Origin: Rhodococcus oryzae
GTDB lineage: Bacteria; Actinomycetota; Actinomycetes; Mycobacteriales; Mycobacteriaceae
Length of the DNA: 64,000 nucleotides
Assembly (NCBI RefSeq): GCF_005049235.1
Contig: NZ_SUMD01000007.1
Coordinates: 124,001-188,000 of the forward strand
Reading direction: 5' to 3'
Positions 1 to 7,247 of the stretch are shown here, piece after piece. Below the pieces are notes generated by a model. It ran no database searches, was not told the DNA's origin, and saw nothing but the letters and a program-made list of their open reading frames with translations. Within the stretch, counting starts at the first letter, position 1, and every line of letters begins with the position of its first letter. The position numbers and the translations under genes were made by a program.

Positions 1-1
1 G

Positions 2-106
2 GAAACCGGGACGAATCTCCGGGGTATCGCCATCGTCGCGGGGGTCAACACATTCTGGGTGGTCGTGTTCTATCTCGTGACGAGACAGTTCTGGACGCTG
101 CCCTGA
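2..106 (+). CDS. C-terminal end of a membrane protein (partial)
   Basis: The window opens inside a reading frame that runs to TGA at 104-106. The 34 visible residues contain one hydrophobic stretch of about 20 residues (IAIVAGVNTFWVVVFYLV) followed by a short polar, aromatic tail (TRQFWTLP). This looks like the last transmembrane helix of an integral membrane protein with a short terminal tail. The family cannot be told from so little sequence. The next gene begins 41 bases downstream on the same strand, so co-transcription is possible. Confidence 0.5.
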   Translation, partial: ETGTNLRGIAIVAGVNTFWVVVFYLVTRQFWTLP

Positions 107-147
107 CAGAGGAGTCACCTTCTACGGAACGGAATCGAGGAACCACG

Positions 148-741
148 ATGAACGCGAGAATGGTGCGAGGCGCGAGCCTGATCCCCATCGCCGCGGCGGC
201 GACACTGTTGCTGGCCGGATGTGGCTCGGACAGCGATGACACCCCCACGACCTCGACGAGCGCCGGGGCCACGTCCATGTCCATGCCCATGTCCACGGGC
301 ACAGCGGCGATGGGGGCGGTGACCAAGGAACAGGCGGAGCAGACCGCCCTCGCGACCGTCTCCGGCGGCGTGGTCGTCTCCTCGGAAACCGCTCAGCACG
401 ACGGAAAGGCTGTGTGGCACGTCCACATCCGCAACACCCAAGGCTGGGACTACGACGTGGACGTCGACGCCGCAACCGGCACCGTGGTGGATCAAGACCA
501 GGACGATCACGACGACGACCGCACAACCATGCCCGCCTCGCCGAACCCGGCGGTGACGGTGACCAAGGAACAGGCCGAGCAGACCGCCCTCGCGACCGTC
601 CCCGGCGGCACGGTCGTGTCGTCCGAAACCAATCAGCACGACGGCAAGACCGTGTGGCACGTCCACATCCGCAACACCCAAGGCTGGGACTACGACGTGG
701 ACGTCGACGCCGCCACCGGCGCTGTCGTGCCCGACAACTGA
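148..741 (+). CDS. Lipoprotein with two PepSY-type domains
   Basis: The protein of 197 residues begins with a lipoprotein signal peptide: basic start, hydrophobic core, and lipobox LLAGC with Cys at about residue 25. It is therefore expected on the outer face of the membrane. A short linker rich in Thr, Ser and Met (repeated M-S-M-P) follows, then two near-identical PepSY-like units at about residues 58-115 and 138-195. Each starts VTKEQAEQTALATV and ends in a D-Y-D-V-D-V-D-A-A-T-G strand. PepSY domains are usually thought to modulate peptidases or bind partners in the envelope; the target here is unknown. The Met-rich and His-containing segments could bind metal, but that is only a guess. 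The start is ATG with upstream purines (ggaatcgagga). Confidence 0.75.
   Translation: MNARMVRGASLIPIAAAATLLLAGCGSDSDDTPTTSTSAGATSMSMPMSTGTAAMGAVTKEQAEQTALATVSGGVVVSSETAQHDGKAVWHVHIRNTQGWDYDVDVDAATGTVVDQDQDDHDDDRTTMPASPNPAVTVTKEQAEQTALATVPGGTVVSSETNQHDGKTVWHVHIRNTQGWDYDVDVDAATGAVVPDN
319..729 (+). repeat. Two direct 171-bp copies encoding PepSY units
   Basis: Bases 319-489 and 559-729 are direct copies of equal length, 240 bases apart, and remain highly similar at the DNA level. They include long identical runs, for example over the segment encoding HVHIRNTQGWDYDVDVDAA. Such identity, including at third codon positions, points to a recent in-frame duplication within the lipoprotein gene. Confidence 0.85.
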
Positions 742-757
742 TCCGCGGGGAGCCGAG

Positions 758-1318
758 ATGCGCACGCTGGCAGTCACGCAGAACATCACCGTCGACGGCT
801 CGATCGAGATGTTGGGAGAGTGGTTCGATCCCCAGGGTCAGGGCGACGTGGACAACTCTGATCTGCTCGAGGAGTCGCACCGCCAAGACCGTGCGGCCGA
901 CGGGTTTCTGGTGGGCAGGCGCACTTTCGAGGACCTACGCGGATACTGGCCGAAGCAGTCCGAGGATGCCACGGGGATCACCGACTACCTCAACCGAGTA
1001 CAGAAGTACGTCGTCTCCTCGACCATGACCGACCCACAGTGGCAGAACTCGACGGTCCTCGCCGGCGAACCCACCGAGGAGGTCCGCGCGTTGAAGGCGC
1101 TGCCGGGCAAGGACATCGTGGTCACCGGCAGCATCATGCTGTGCCACACCCTGATCGAGGCGGGAATCGTCGACGAGTACCGGCTGTTCGTCTACCCGGT
1201 TGTGCAGGGCCAGGGCCGCCGGTTGTTCCCCGACGGGTTCGAGATACCGGAGTTGGCACTGCTCGACGCGAAGGCCTTCCGCTGTGGCATCACCTACTCG
1301 CGGTACGGCAAGGCCTGA
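758..1318 (+). CDS. Dihydrofolate-reductase/RibD C-terminal family reductase
   Basis: The 186-residue protein has the layout of the stand-alone RibD_C/DHFR-like family. It has an N-terminal strand (RTLAVTQNITVDGSIEM), a central GFLVGRRTFEDLRGYWP segment of the type found in these NADPH reductases, and late strands DIVVTGSIMLCHTLIEAG and DEYRLFVYPVVQGQGRRLF. The last motif, with V-x-G-x-G-x-x-L-F, is typical of the family. It probably reduces a small substrate with NADPH in the cytoplasm, but members of this family are mostly uncharacterised. The gene starts 16 bases after the PepSY gene, at ATG preceded by gggagccgag, so the two may share a transcript. Confidence 0.8.
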   Translation: MRTLAVTQNITVDGSIEMLGEWFDPQGQGDVDNSDLLEESHRQDRAADGFLVGRRTFEDLRGYWPKQSEDATGITDYLNRVQKYVVSSTMTDPQWQNSTVLAGEPTEEVRALKALPGKDIVVTGSIMLCHTLIEAGIVDEYRLFVYPVVQGQGRRLFPDGFEIPELALLDAKAFRCGITYSRYGKA

Positions 1319-1399
1319 CCGGGTTCCCAATCGTCCAAGCCTGCAGCGCCTCGCCGTTCATAGGGTGTGTGCAGGTGAAGCCGGAGGACGGAGCGTGCC

Positions 1400-1807
1400 A
1401 TGGACGACGACCTGATCGCGGACGCCGGGGCGGAACTCGTCACGATCTGCGACGACTGGTATGAGGCGATCGTGTCCAACGACGCCGAACGGATCGCCGC
1501 CTTCATGGCGGACGACTGGGTGATCGTGTCCGAGTCGGGGATCGCACCGAAAGCGCAGTTCCTCGGCTTTGTCAGGTCGGGCGAGCTGACCCATTCCGCC
1601 ATGGACCGGGCCAGTGGGGCGCGGGTCCGGATCTACGGTGACACCGCGGTGTTCACGGCGCGGGTGACGAACACCGCGCACTATGCGGGCCAACGGTTCG
1701 ACGCCGATGAATGGACATCGGACGTGTTCGTCCGGCGCGACGACCGGTGGCTGTGCGTGCTGACCCACATCACGGCGGCTCGTGTGCCGGCCGAGGACGA
1801 GCAGTGA
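1400..1807 (+). CDS. NTF2-like (SnoaL/DUF4440-type) protein
   Basis: This 135-residue protein has the pattern of small nuclear-transport-factor-2-like domains. A helical start contains W-Y-E-A-I-V-S-N-D and IAAFMADDWVIVSESG, a hinge follows, and then come beta strands (VRIYGDTAVFTARVTNTA, TSDVFVRRDDRWLCVLTHIT). Stand-alone members serve as isomerases, cyclases or have no known activity. The start ATG is preceded by a good ribosome site (ggaggacggagc). It ends 15 bases before the convergent lipoprotein hydrolase gene. The fold assignment is firm; no substrate can be named. Confidence 0.75.
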   Translation: MDDDLIADAGAELVTICDDWYEAIVSNDAERIAAFMADDWVIVSESGIAPKAQFLGFVRSGELTHSAMDRASGARVRIYGDTAVFTARVTNTAHYAGQRFDADEWTSDVFVRRDDRWLCVLTHITAARVPAEDEQ

Positions 1808-1822
1808 TGCGGCTCCGGCGTC

Positions 1823-2830
1823 CTAGCCGCCCGCCGCCGCGACGACGTCGCGGATCGCGTCGACCACCAGCTGCGGCGACTCGTTGTGGATGTTGTGACC
1901 GCTGTTCGTCTTCGTGATGTGCTGCGCGCCGGGAAACAGCCGGGCGAGACTGTCCTGCGACGCCAGCTGCGCCCGCCAGAACACCTCCGGGTAGTCGGCG
2001 GGCGCGTCGGCGGGCAGGCGGGCGCGGAAGGCGTCCGGGTCGAAGGTGTCCCCGCTGAGCACCACGACCGGCACCTCGGGAACCGGCGGGGCGGCGTGCA
2101 GTTGAGGGAAGATCGCGGCGGGGTCGAGCTGCTCGACGTCCGCCCACTGGGCGGTGCGGCGTGCGTTGTCCAGCTCGTTCATCCGCAGGAACACCGAGAA
2201 CTCGGCGGGGGTCAACTCGCTCTCGAGGAATTCCGACATGCCGTCCACGAGGACCAGACCGGCCGTCTCGTCGGGATGGGTGCCCGCGTACACCCTCGCG
2301 ATCGGTCCCCCGTACGACCACCCGACGAGGACGTAGGGACCGGGCACCTCCGCCGCGGTCAACAACGCGTGCAGGTCGGCGGTGTCCCGCTCCGGATCGG
2401 TCGGCTGCGACACCGGCGTGGACGGGGTGAACTCGTCGCCCGCGCGTGCGGTCCCGGGCCGGTCGTAGGAGCAGACGCGCGTGAACGCGCCGACCTCCGG
2501 ATACACGGCGGAACCGCTCGGCACCATGTCACCGGACTGATCGGCGACCTCGCGCCAGGTGTCCGCGGCGGCGACGGCGCCGGGCACCAGCACCACCGTC
2601 GGGACGTCATCATCGCGAGATCTGGTGCCGCGGCACTCCAGGTACATCTGCCGCCCGCCGCCGATGTCGAACGTCCGGGCGATATCGGCCTGCGGCGTGT
2701 CCGCCGTGGGCACCGTGTTGCCCGCGGGGTTCTCCTCCTCGCTGCCACACGCGATCAGCGACGCCGTGACGCCGAGGACGGCCGCCGCGAACCGCAGGGC
2801 GGCGATACGCCCGCCCGGAGTGGCGCGCAT
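1823..2830 (-). CDS. Lipoprotein alpha/beta hydrolase
   Basis: This 335-residue protein starts with a lipoprotein signal (hydrophobic core followed by S-L-I-A-C, Cys at about residue 28). Its body is an alpha/beta hydrolase. An oxyanion-side strand (VVLVPGAVAAADTW) comes first. The nucleophile elbow GWSYGG lies at about residue 168. The acid is probably the Asp in the VVVLSGDTFDPD segment, and His in the NSGHNIHNESPQL segment completes the triad. It should act outside the membrane on an ester or related substrate that cannot be told from sequence. It is the last gene of a three-gene unit (VOC protein, YdeI-like protein, this gene) with only 12 bases between it and the YdeI-like gene. Confidence 0.8.
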   Translation of the reverse strand: MRATPGGRIAALRFAAAVLGVTASLIACGSEEENPAGNTVPTADTPQADIARTFDIGGGRQMYLECRGTRSRDDDVPTVVLVPGAVAAADTWREVADQSGDMVPSGSAVYPEVGAFTRVCSYDRPGTARAGDEFTPSTPVSQPTDPERDTADLHALLTAAEVPGPYVLVGWSYGGPIARVYAGTHPDETAGLVLVDGMSEFLESELTPAEFSVFLRMNELDNARRTAQWADVEQLDPAAIFPQLHAAPPVPEVPVVVLSGDTFDPDAFRARLPADAPADYPEVFWRAQLASQDSLARLFPGAQHITKTNSGHNIHNESPQLVVDAIRDVVAAAGG

Positions 2831-2842
2831 GATCTCAGCGTG

Positions 2843-3469
2843 TCACACCGCGAGGTTTTGCGGGAGGGCGTCGCCGGCCCGCACCCCGGGGTGATTGGCC
2901 CGGATGTCGACCGCCGCGAGCGCGACCGTTCGATCGATCCGTCGCTGCCTGGTCTCCGGTCGCTTCGCCGTCGCGATCCACTCCAGGATCAGCCGCTTCG
3001 AGGACGGCGGAAAGCCCTCGAAGCTGGTGCGGGCCGCCTCGTTGCGGTGCAGCGGTTCCCGCAGATCCTCGGGCAGCGCGGCGCCGTCGTCGGGCACCAC
3101 CTGCCAGGTCCCGGCGGCCTTGGCGACATCGATCAGGGCCTGGCCGTGCGGGGTCATCTGGCCCAGCTCGATCATGTTCGCCGCGCGTTCCCGGTTCACC
3201 CGGCTCCACGTGCTGCGCGGACTGCGGGGGGTGAACCGCAGCCGGGAACTGTCCGCGTCGTGCTTGCGGTGCAGGCCGTCGATCCAGCCGAAGCAGAGGG
3301 CCTGCTCGATCGCCTCGTGGTAGCGCGGGCTCGGCGTGCCGCTGTCCTTGTGGTGGATGATCAGCCAGATCTCCTTCTCGGACTGACTGTTTCGTGCCAG
3401 CCAGTCTCGCCAGTCGGCGGTGGTGCGCGGGGCGAAGGTGCTGACGTCGGGGGTGCTCACGCCGGTCAT
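2843..3469 (-). CDS. YdeI/OmpD-associated family protein
   Basis: The 208-residue protein matches the YdeI/OmpD-associated family in its conserved blocks. These are a start with F-A-P-R-T-x-x-D-W-R-D-W-L, then EIWLIIHHKDSGTPS, then Y-x-E-A-x-E-x-A-L-C-F-G-W-I-D-G, then R-F-T-P-R-x-P-R-S-T-W-S-x-V-N. It ends with basic residues and an R-x-R-R-I-D-R-T-V segment. Family members are small cytoplasmic proteins of unsettled function, some linked to stress or peptide tolerance. The gene follows the VOC gene by one base and precedes the lipoprotein hydrolase by 12 bases, so the three are almost certainly co-transcribed from the WYL-regulated promoter near 3,940. Confidence 0.8.
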   Translation of the reverse strand: MTGVSTPDVSTFAPRTTADWRDWLARNSQSEKEIWLIIHHKDSGTPSPRYHEAIEQALCFGWIDGLHRKHDADSSRLRFTPRSPRSTWSRVNRERAANMIELGQMTPHGQALIDVAKAAGTWQVVPDDGAALPEDLREPLHRNEAARTSFEGFPPSSKRLILEWIATAKRPETRQRRIDRTVALAAVDIRANHPGVRAGDALPQNLAV

Positions 3470-3470
3470 C

Positions 3471-3884
3471 TCACGCCTCCTTCGAGCCGAGGATGTCGAG
3501 GTAGTGCTGGTTGTACATGACGCCGAGGATGTTCCCGAACGGATCGACGACAGAGGCGGTGACGAATCCGGGTCCGCGCTCGGTCGGCTTGTCGTGCACG
3601 GTGGCGCCCAGTGCCAGCAGCCGCTCGAAGCCGGCCTCGACGTCGTCCACGTGCCAGTAGGTCACCTGGCCACCGGCCTTGTCCGAGCGGTCATGGGGCG
3701 CGAACCGGCCGTCGATGATGCCGAGCTCGTGCTGGAAGTCGCCGATGCGGAACTCGACGTAGGCGATCTGCCCGTCGATCTCGCGGGCGAAGTACGGCTC
3801 GGTCCCGAGCACCTCGGTGTACCAGTCCTTGGCGGCCGCGACATCGTCGGCGAAGAAGCTGACGGTGGTGAGTCCTCGCAACAT
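3471..3884 (-). CDS. VOC (glyoxalase/bleomycin-resistance-like) protein
   Basis: The 137-residue protein has the vicinal-oxygen-chelate layout of two beta-alpha-beta-beta-beta halves. The first contains TTVSFFADDVAAAKDWYTEVLG and EFRIGDFQHELGIIDG. The second contains VTYWHVDDVEAGFERLLALG and FVTASVVDPFGNILGVMYN. The D-P-F-G-N-I-x-G block is a hallmark of this fold. Potential metal ligands (His and Glu on strands) are present, but a glyoxalase activity cannot be assumed. It is the first gene of a three-gene unit and is divergent from a WYL regulator, an arrangement often seen where the regulator controls both sides. Confidence 0.82.
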   Translation of the reverse strand: MLRGLTTVSFFADDVAAAKDWYTEVLGTEPYFAREIDGQIAYVEFRIGDFQHELGIIDGRFAPHDRSDKAGGQVTYWHVDDVEAGFERLLALGATVHDKPTERGPGFVTASVVDPFGNILGVMYNQHYLDILGSKEA

Positions 3885-3935
3885 GTGGTGGATCCTTCCC
3901 TCGTTCGGTTGGTGACAGGAACCATCTTTCCGATC

Positions 3936-3960
3936 AAAGTGCTCACCAACTGAGCACTTT
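3936..3960. promoter_or_regulatory. Palindromic operator between VOC gene and WYL regulator
   Basis: The arms AAAGTGCTC (3936-3944) and GAGCACTTT (3952-3960) form a perfect 9-bp inverted repeat with a 7-base spacer. It sits 20 bases before the WYL regulator start and about 50 bases before the VOC gene start. It is the natural candidate binding site for the regulator. The binding itself is inferred. Confidence 0.6.
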
Positions 3961-3979
3961 TACGGGGAAACTGAAAAAC

Positions 3980-4954
3980 ATGCGCGCAGACCGACTCGTC
4001 GCCACCCTCCTGCTCATGCAGTCCCGCGGCCGGGTGACGGCCGCCGAGCTGGCCGACGAGCTCGAGGTGTCCGTCGCCACCGCCCGACGCGACCTGGAGG
4101 CACTGTCCGCGGCGGGCATCCCGGTGTACCCGCAACCCGGGCGCGGGGGCGGCTGGGCGCTCGTCGGCGGCGCCCGCACGGACCTGTCCGGCCTGTCGTC
4201 CCACGAGGCGCAGGCCCTGTTCCTGCTCGTCGGCCCTGCCGCGGCGGTGTCGGTCGAGGCCAAGGCCGCGCTCCGCAAGCTCGTGCGTGCACTGCCCCAG
4301 ACATTTCGGGCCGAGGCCGAGGCCGCCGCGGGCGCCACCATGATCGACCCGACCCGCTGGGGCGAGCGGGATCGCCGCCGACCCGAGTTGGTGGACCAAC
4401 TGCAGTCCGCCGTGGTCCGCAGGCGCAGGGTCCGGCTGACCTATGTGAACGGCGCCCGCGAACGGAGCGAACGCCTTGTCGACCCGTGGGGCCTGGTCGA
4501 CAAGGACGACACCTGGTACCTGATCGCCGGGACCGAGCGCGGCAGGCGAACCTTCCGGGTGGACCGGATCGCCGAGGCCGAGACGACCGATCAGCCCACC
4601 GACCGGCCCGACGAGTTCGAGCTCGCCGCCGCATGGGAAGAGGTGGTCGGGAAGATGGAAGAGCGACGATCGACCACCTGGGCGACCGTGCTCATCGAGA
4701 CCCAGTTCGTGCGGATCCTGCGCGACCACTTCGGCAGGCACTGCCACACCGAGGGCGAGGCCGACGACGGCCGCACCCGGGTCCGCCTCGCCGCCCCCAC
4801 CCCGCTCGACATCGCCCGCAACCTCGCCGGCTGGGGCGCGGACGTCGAGGTGCTCGAGCCGCGGTCGGTGCGGGATGAGTTGGCGCGAATCGGGATCGAA
4901 CTCGCCGGTCGGTATGCCGGCGGTGCCACACCGACACAAGACGACGAGGGGTAG
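3980..4954 (+). CDS. WYL-domain transcriptional regulator (YafY/DeoR-like HTH)
   Basis: This 324-residue protein begins with a helix-turn-helix (about residues 5-55: RLVATLLLMQSRGRVTAAEL, then VATARRDLEALSAAG). A G-R-G-G-G-W segment and a linker follow. The WYL domain at about 140-220 includes R-V-R-L-T-Y-x-N-G-A-R-E-R and G-L-V-D-K-D-D-T-W-Y-L-I-A-G. A WCX-type extension reaches the C terminus. WYL domains sense ligands or nucleic acids. The protein is divergent from the VOC/YdeI/hydrolase unit with a perfect palindrome in the short gap, so it probably controls that unit and itself. ATG at 3980 puts the HTH directly at the N terminus, as usual. Confidence 0.88.
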   Translation: MRADRLVATLLLMQSRGRVTAAELADELEVSVATARRDLEALSAAGIPVYPQPGRGGGWALVGGARTDLSGLSSHEAQALFLLVGPAAAVSVEAKAALRKLVRALPQTFRAEAEAAAGATMIDPTRWGERDRRRPELVDQLQSAVVRRRRVRLTYVNGARERSERLVDPWGLVDKDDTWYLIAGTERGRRTFRVDRIAEAETTDQPTDRPDEFELAAAWEEVVGKMEERRSTTWATVLIETQFVRILRDHFGRHCHTEGEADDGRTRVRLAAPTPLDIARNLAGWGADVEVLEPRSVRDELARIGIELAGRYAGGATPTQDDEG

Positions 4955-4967
4955 GCGGCCGGGGCGG

Positions 4968-5402
4968 TCATGCCTTTCCCCGGTGTCGCGCCCTCGCCTT
5001 CGCGCGGGCGATCTGTCGGCGGGCATGTTCAGCGGTGTCACGACGCTGCTTACTCCTGGACTTCCGGGCATCGGCGTTCTCGGAAATGCTCTGCTTGATG
5101 GCCTCCTGCGCGACGGTGCTGACGGCCGGCTGGGCTCGTTCCTTCGCGACCTGCCGCGCCAATCGCTTGGGATTGACCGGCCGCGGTGCTGCCTGCCTCT
5201 GGTCGACCGGCACCGCGGGTGAGCGGTGCGCGAGGGCGGACAACGCGCCGTAGTCGCGCAGCGAGAACTCGTAGAGTTCTGGGCCGCTGGGTTCGGACCC
5301 GAACACGTGACGGGCGACGCGCAGTTCGCCGTTGTCGACGACCTCGAGCAGGCCGACCCAAAATTGTCCGTCGTGGAAGACGGTGAACGTCGTGGAACTC
5401 AC
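4968..5402 (-). CDS. YjdF-family (DUF2992) protein
   Basis: The frame is open further upstream, but a GTG at 5402 with a strong ribosome site (tggagg, six bases before it) gives 144 residues, the usual length of the family. The N terminus then reads TTFTVFHDGQFWVGLLEV, followed by ELRVARHVFGSEPSGPELYEF, both characteristic of YjdF/DUF2992. A long basic C-terminal tail rich in Arg, Lys and Ala follows (S-K-Q-R-R, then A-R-R-Q-I-A-R-A-K-A-R-A-R-H-R). In Firmicutes yjdF genes are often preceded by an azaaromatic-responsive riboswitch; their biochemical role is unknown. A leader of up to 244 bases separates this gene from the divergent GyrI-like gene. Confidence 0.72.
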   Translation of the reverse strand: MSSTTFTVFHDGQFWVGLLEVVDNGELRVARHVFGSEPSGPELYEFSLRDYGALSALAHRSPAVPVDQRQAAPRPVNPKRLARQVAKERAQPAVSTVAQEAIKQSISENADARKSRSKQRRDTAEHARRQIARAKARARHRGKA

Positions 5403-5646
5403 TTCCAACCTCCAGGTATGCGTAGGCAACCTGGCAGCATCAGGAGTCTTCGACGGCGAAGTGACGAGCACGCCCGAGCCGGGGGCCCGAGGACCCATCG
5501 GGACGTGCCATCCGGACTTCCTCCGGACTGTGCAATTCGTGCGACCAGCAATCACGGTGAGCGTATCGCATCTATTAAAAATGCAGGTCAGGACCGATTT
5601 ATACCGTGATACCTTCGCTGCCGCACCAACGACAGCGGGAGAAATC

Positions 5647-6171
5647 ATGCGCATGACGCTTCACCACATTCCGAATCATCGCCTCGCCTTCGTGCGGGTG
5701 ACCGGACCGTTCGGACAGGGCAACGCCCAAGCGATCGCCGAGATAAAGCAGTGGGCGTCTCGCCGGGGACTACTCGACGACGGAGCGATCCTGTGTGGAA
5801 TTCCGAGGGACGATCCCTCGGTGACACCGCCCGACGAGTGCCGCTATGACGCGGCGATCGTCGTGAATGACGATCTCGAACTCGACAGCACGGTCGGCGT
5901 TGGCGGCCTCCGCGGCGGGCAGTACGCGGTATTCGATGTGCCGCACACCGCGGAGGGCATGGGTGCGGCATGGTCGAGCATTTTCGAGGAAATCGAAACC
6001 CGCGGGCTGGCCGTGGACGGCGAACCGATTTTCGAGATGTACACATCGGCATTGCTCGCGCGCCACCTATGCCAGCTCTGGGTACCGCTGCGGCCGGAAC
6101 ACCCTCACCGGAGCAGGAACTCGATCGCGATCCGCTCGAACGCCTCCTTCGCCTCGACCATCACCCAGTGA
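5647..6171 (+). CDS. GyrI-like / AraC effector-binding-domain protein
   Basis: ATG at 5647 is preceded by gggagaaatc and starts a 174-residue protein. It has the two-repeat GyrI fold: MTLHHIPNHRLAFVRVTGPF, then CGIPRDDPSVTPPDECRYDA, then GGLRGGQYAVFDVPHTAEG, then IFEMYTS. Stand-alone members bind small hydrophobic molecules or inhibit gyrase. The family normally ends near the LCQLWVPLRP segment. Here the frame continues about 20 more residues (S-R-N-S-I-A-I-R-S) and overlaps the convergent hydrolase gene by 67 bases. The extra tail may be a run-on after loss of an older stop codon. There is no DNA-binding domain, so it is not itself an AraC regulator. Confidence 0.72.
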   Translation: MRMTLHHIPNHRLAFVRVTGPFGQGNAQAIAEIKQWASRRGLLDDGAILCGIPRDDPSVTPPDECRYDAAIVVNDDLELDSTVGVGGLRGGQYAVFDVPHTAEGMGAAWSSIFEEIETRGLAVDGEPIFEMYTSALLARHLCQLWVPLRPEHPHRSRNSIAIRSNASFASTITQ

Positions 6172-6956
6172 CCGCAGTTCGGGAACACGTGTAGCTCGGC
6201 GTTGGGGATCAGCCGCATCGGCACCATGGGCATGTCCGGCGGGCACTGCCGGTCGTCTCGCCCCCAGGTGAGCAGGGTCGGACACTGCACCTTGTGCATC
6301 ATCGACCAGTACGGCGGCGCGTCCGACGAGGCCATCAACTGCTGCTGCGCCGCAAACGCTGTGGAGCCGTACATCGCCGCCAGCGTCTCGTGCGACGCCG
6401 GGTCGTTGGCGGTCTCCCAGCGCTCCTCCACCCGCTCCTCCGTGATCACCGCGGGGTCGTAGACCATGCACTCGAGCCAGCGAACCAGCCGTTCACGACT
6501 CGGACCGTCGGCGAACTCCTGCAGTAGCCGTGTGCCCTCGCTCGGGTTCTGACTGAAGATGTTCGGTCCCACCCCGCCGATGGTGACGAGCTTGCCGACC
6601 CGCTCGGGGTGCCTCATCGCCACATTCACGCCGACGACGCCGCCCATCGAATTGCCGATCATCGCGGCCGATCGAATACCGAGGGCGTCCATGAATCGGA
6701 TCACCGACGAACCCGCGGTGAGCACGGGATGCCCGTCCACCGGATCGCTCACGCCGAACCCGGGGAACTCCAATATGTAGCAATGGAAGTGCCGGGCGAA
6801 GACGTCCAGGTTTCCCCGGTAGTTTCGCCAGCCGCTGACTCCGATACCGGAGCCGTGCAACAGGATCAGCGGAGGCCCCTCGCCTGCCTCGTGGTAGCGC
6901 AACACCCCCTTACCGGTAGCGACTTCCCTCTTGGTCCCCTCGTAGGTCACATCCAT
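6105..6956 (-). CDS. HsaD/BphD-like alpha/beta hydrolase (C-C bond hydrolase family)
   Basis: The 283-residue protein matches meta-cleavage-product hydrolases. It has LILLHGSGIGVSGWRNYRGN (oxyanion region), the nucleophile elbow GNSMGG at about residue 110, Asp in TLLTWGRDDRQCP, and His in FPNCGHWVMVEAKEAF. These enzymes cut C-C bonds in ring-opened aromatic or steroid intermediates; HsaD does this in cholesterol breakdown. It is divergent from an HsaA-like oxygenase, and a KstR-type palindrome lies 10 bases before its start. That context favours a steroid or related polycyclic substrate. The exact substrate is inferred, and other aromatic ring-cleavage products are possible. Confidence 0.78.
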   Translation of the reverse strand: MDVTYEGTKREVATGKGVLRYHEAGEGPPLILLHGSGIGVSGWRNYRGNLDVFARHFHCYILEFPGFGVSDPVDGHPVLTAGSSVIRFMDALGIRSAAMIGNSMGGVVGVNVAMRHPERVGKLVTIGGVGPNIFSQNPSEGTRLLQEFADGPSRERLVRWLECMVYDPAVITEERVEERWETANDPASHETLAAMYGSTAFAAQQQLMASSDAPPYWSMMHKVQCPTLLTWGRDDRQCPPDMPMVPMRLIPNAELHVFPNCGHWVMVEAKEAFERIAIEFLLR

Positions 6957-6965
6957 CGCTCGACA

Positions 6966-6981
6966 CTAGAACACATTCTAG
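6966..6981. promoter_or_regulatory. KstR-type operator in front of the HsaD-like gene
   Basis: CTAGAACACATTCTAG is a 6-bp inverted repeat around CACA. Its core, TAGAACACATTCTA, fits the KstR pattern TnnAACnnGTTnnA with one mismatch. KstR is the TetR-family repressor of cholesterol breakdown in mycolic-acid bacteria. The site lies directly upstream of the hydrolase start at 6956. Confidence 0.55.
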
Positions 6982-7187
6982 TTTCTGTGCTCCTTATTCG
7001 ACAGATCACACCCCTTCAGTGATTCGCGACACCAACTCCAGGCGTCCGGCCGCCATGCCGGAGACCCGACACCTCCCCCAATAGTCGGCTTCTGCCTGCT
7101 GAAACCCGCGACTCGGCCACCAACATGCGGCGCCCCGCGGCCGCAACCAGGAAGGGAACCGATGAGTTCGTTCCCCTTCCGCATGCA

Positions 7188-7201
7188 TGGAACTTGTTCT
7201 A
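7188..7201. promoter_or_regulatory. KstR-type operator in front of the HsaA-like gene
   Basis: TGGAACTTGTTCTA fits TnnAACnnGTTnnA without mismatch and lies 46 bases before the oxygenase start at 7248. An imperfect inverted repeat at 7150-7180 (arms GGAAGGGAAC and GTTCCCCTTCC, the right arm with one extra C) lies just before it and may be another regulatory structure. The remainder of the 290-base gap holds no convincing gene. Confidence 0.55.
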
Positions 7202-7247
7202 GTTTTGGTTCCAGTCAGCCGGCAACTCCTACCGAGACGAGGAAGTC

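Noticed and set aside
7030-7180. Small frames in the HsaA/HsaD gap
   Set aside because: No ribosome site, no family pattern, and the region fits a divergent promoter with operators.
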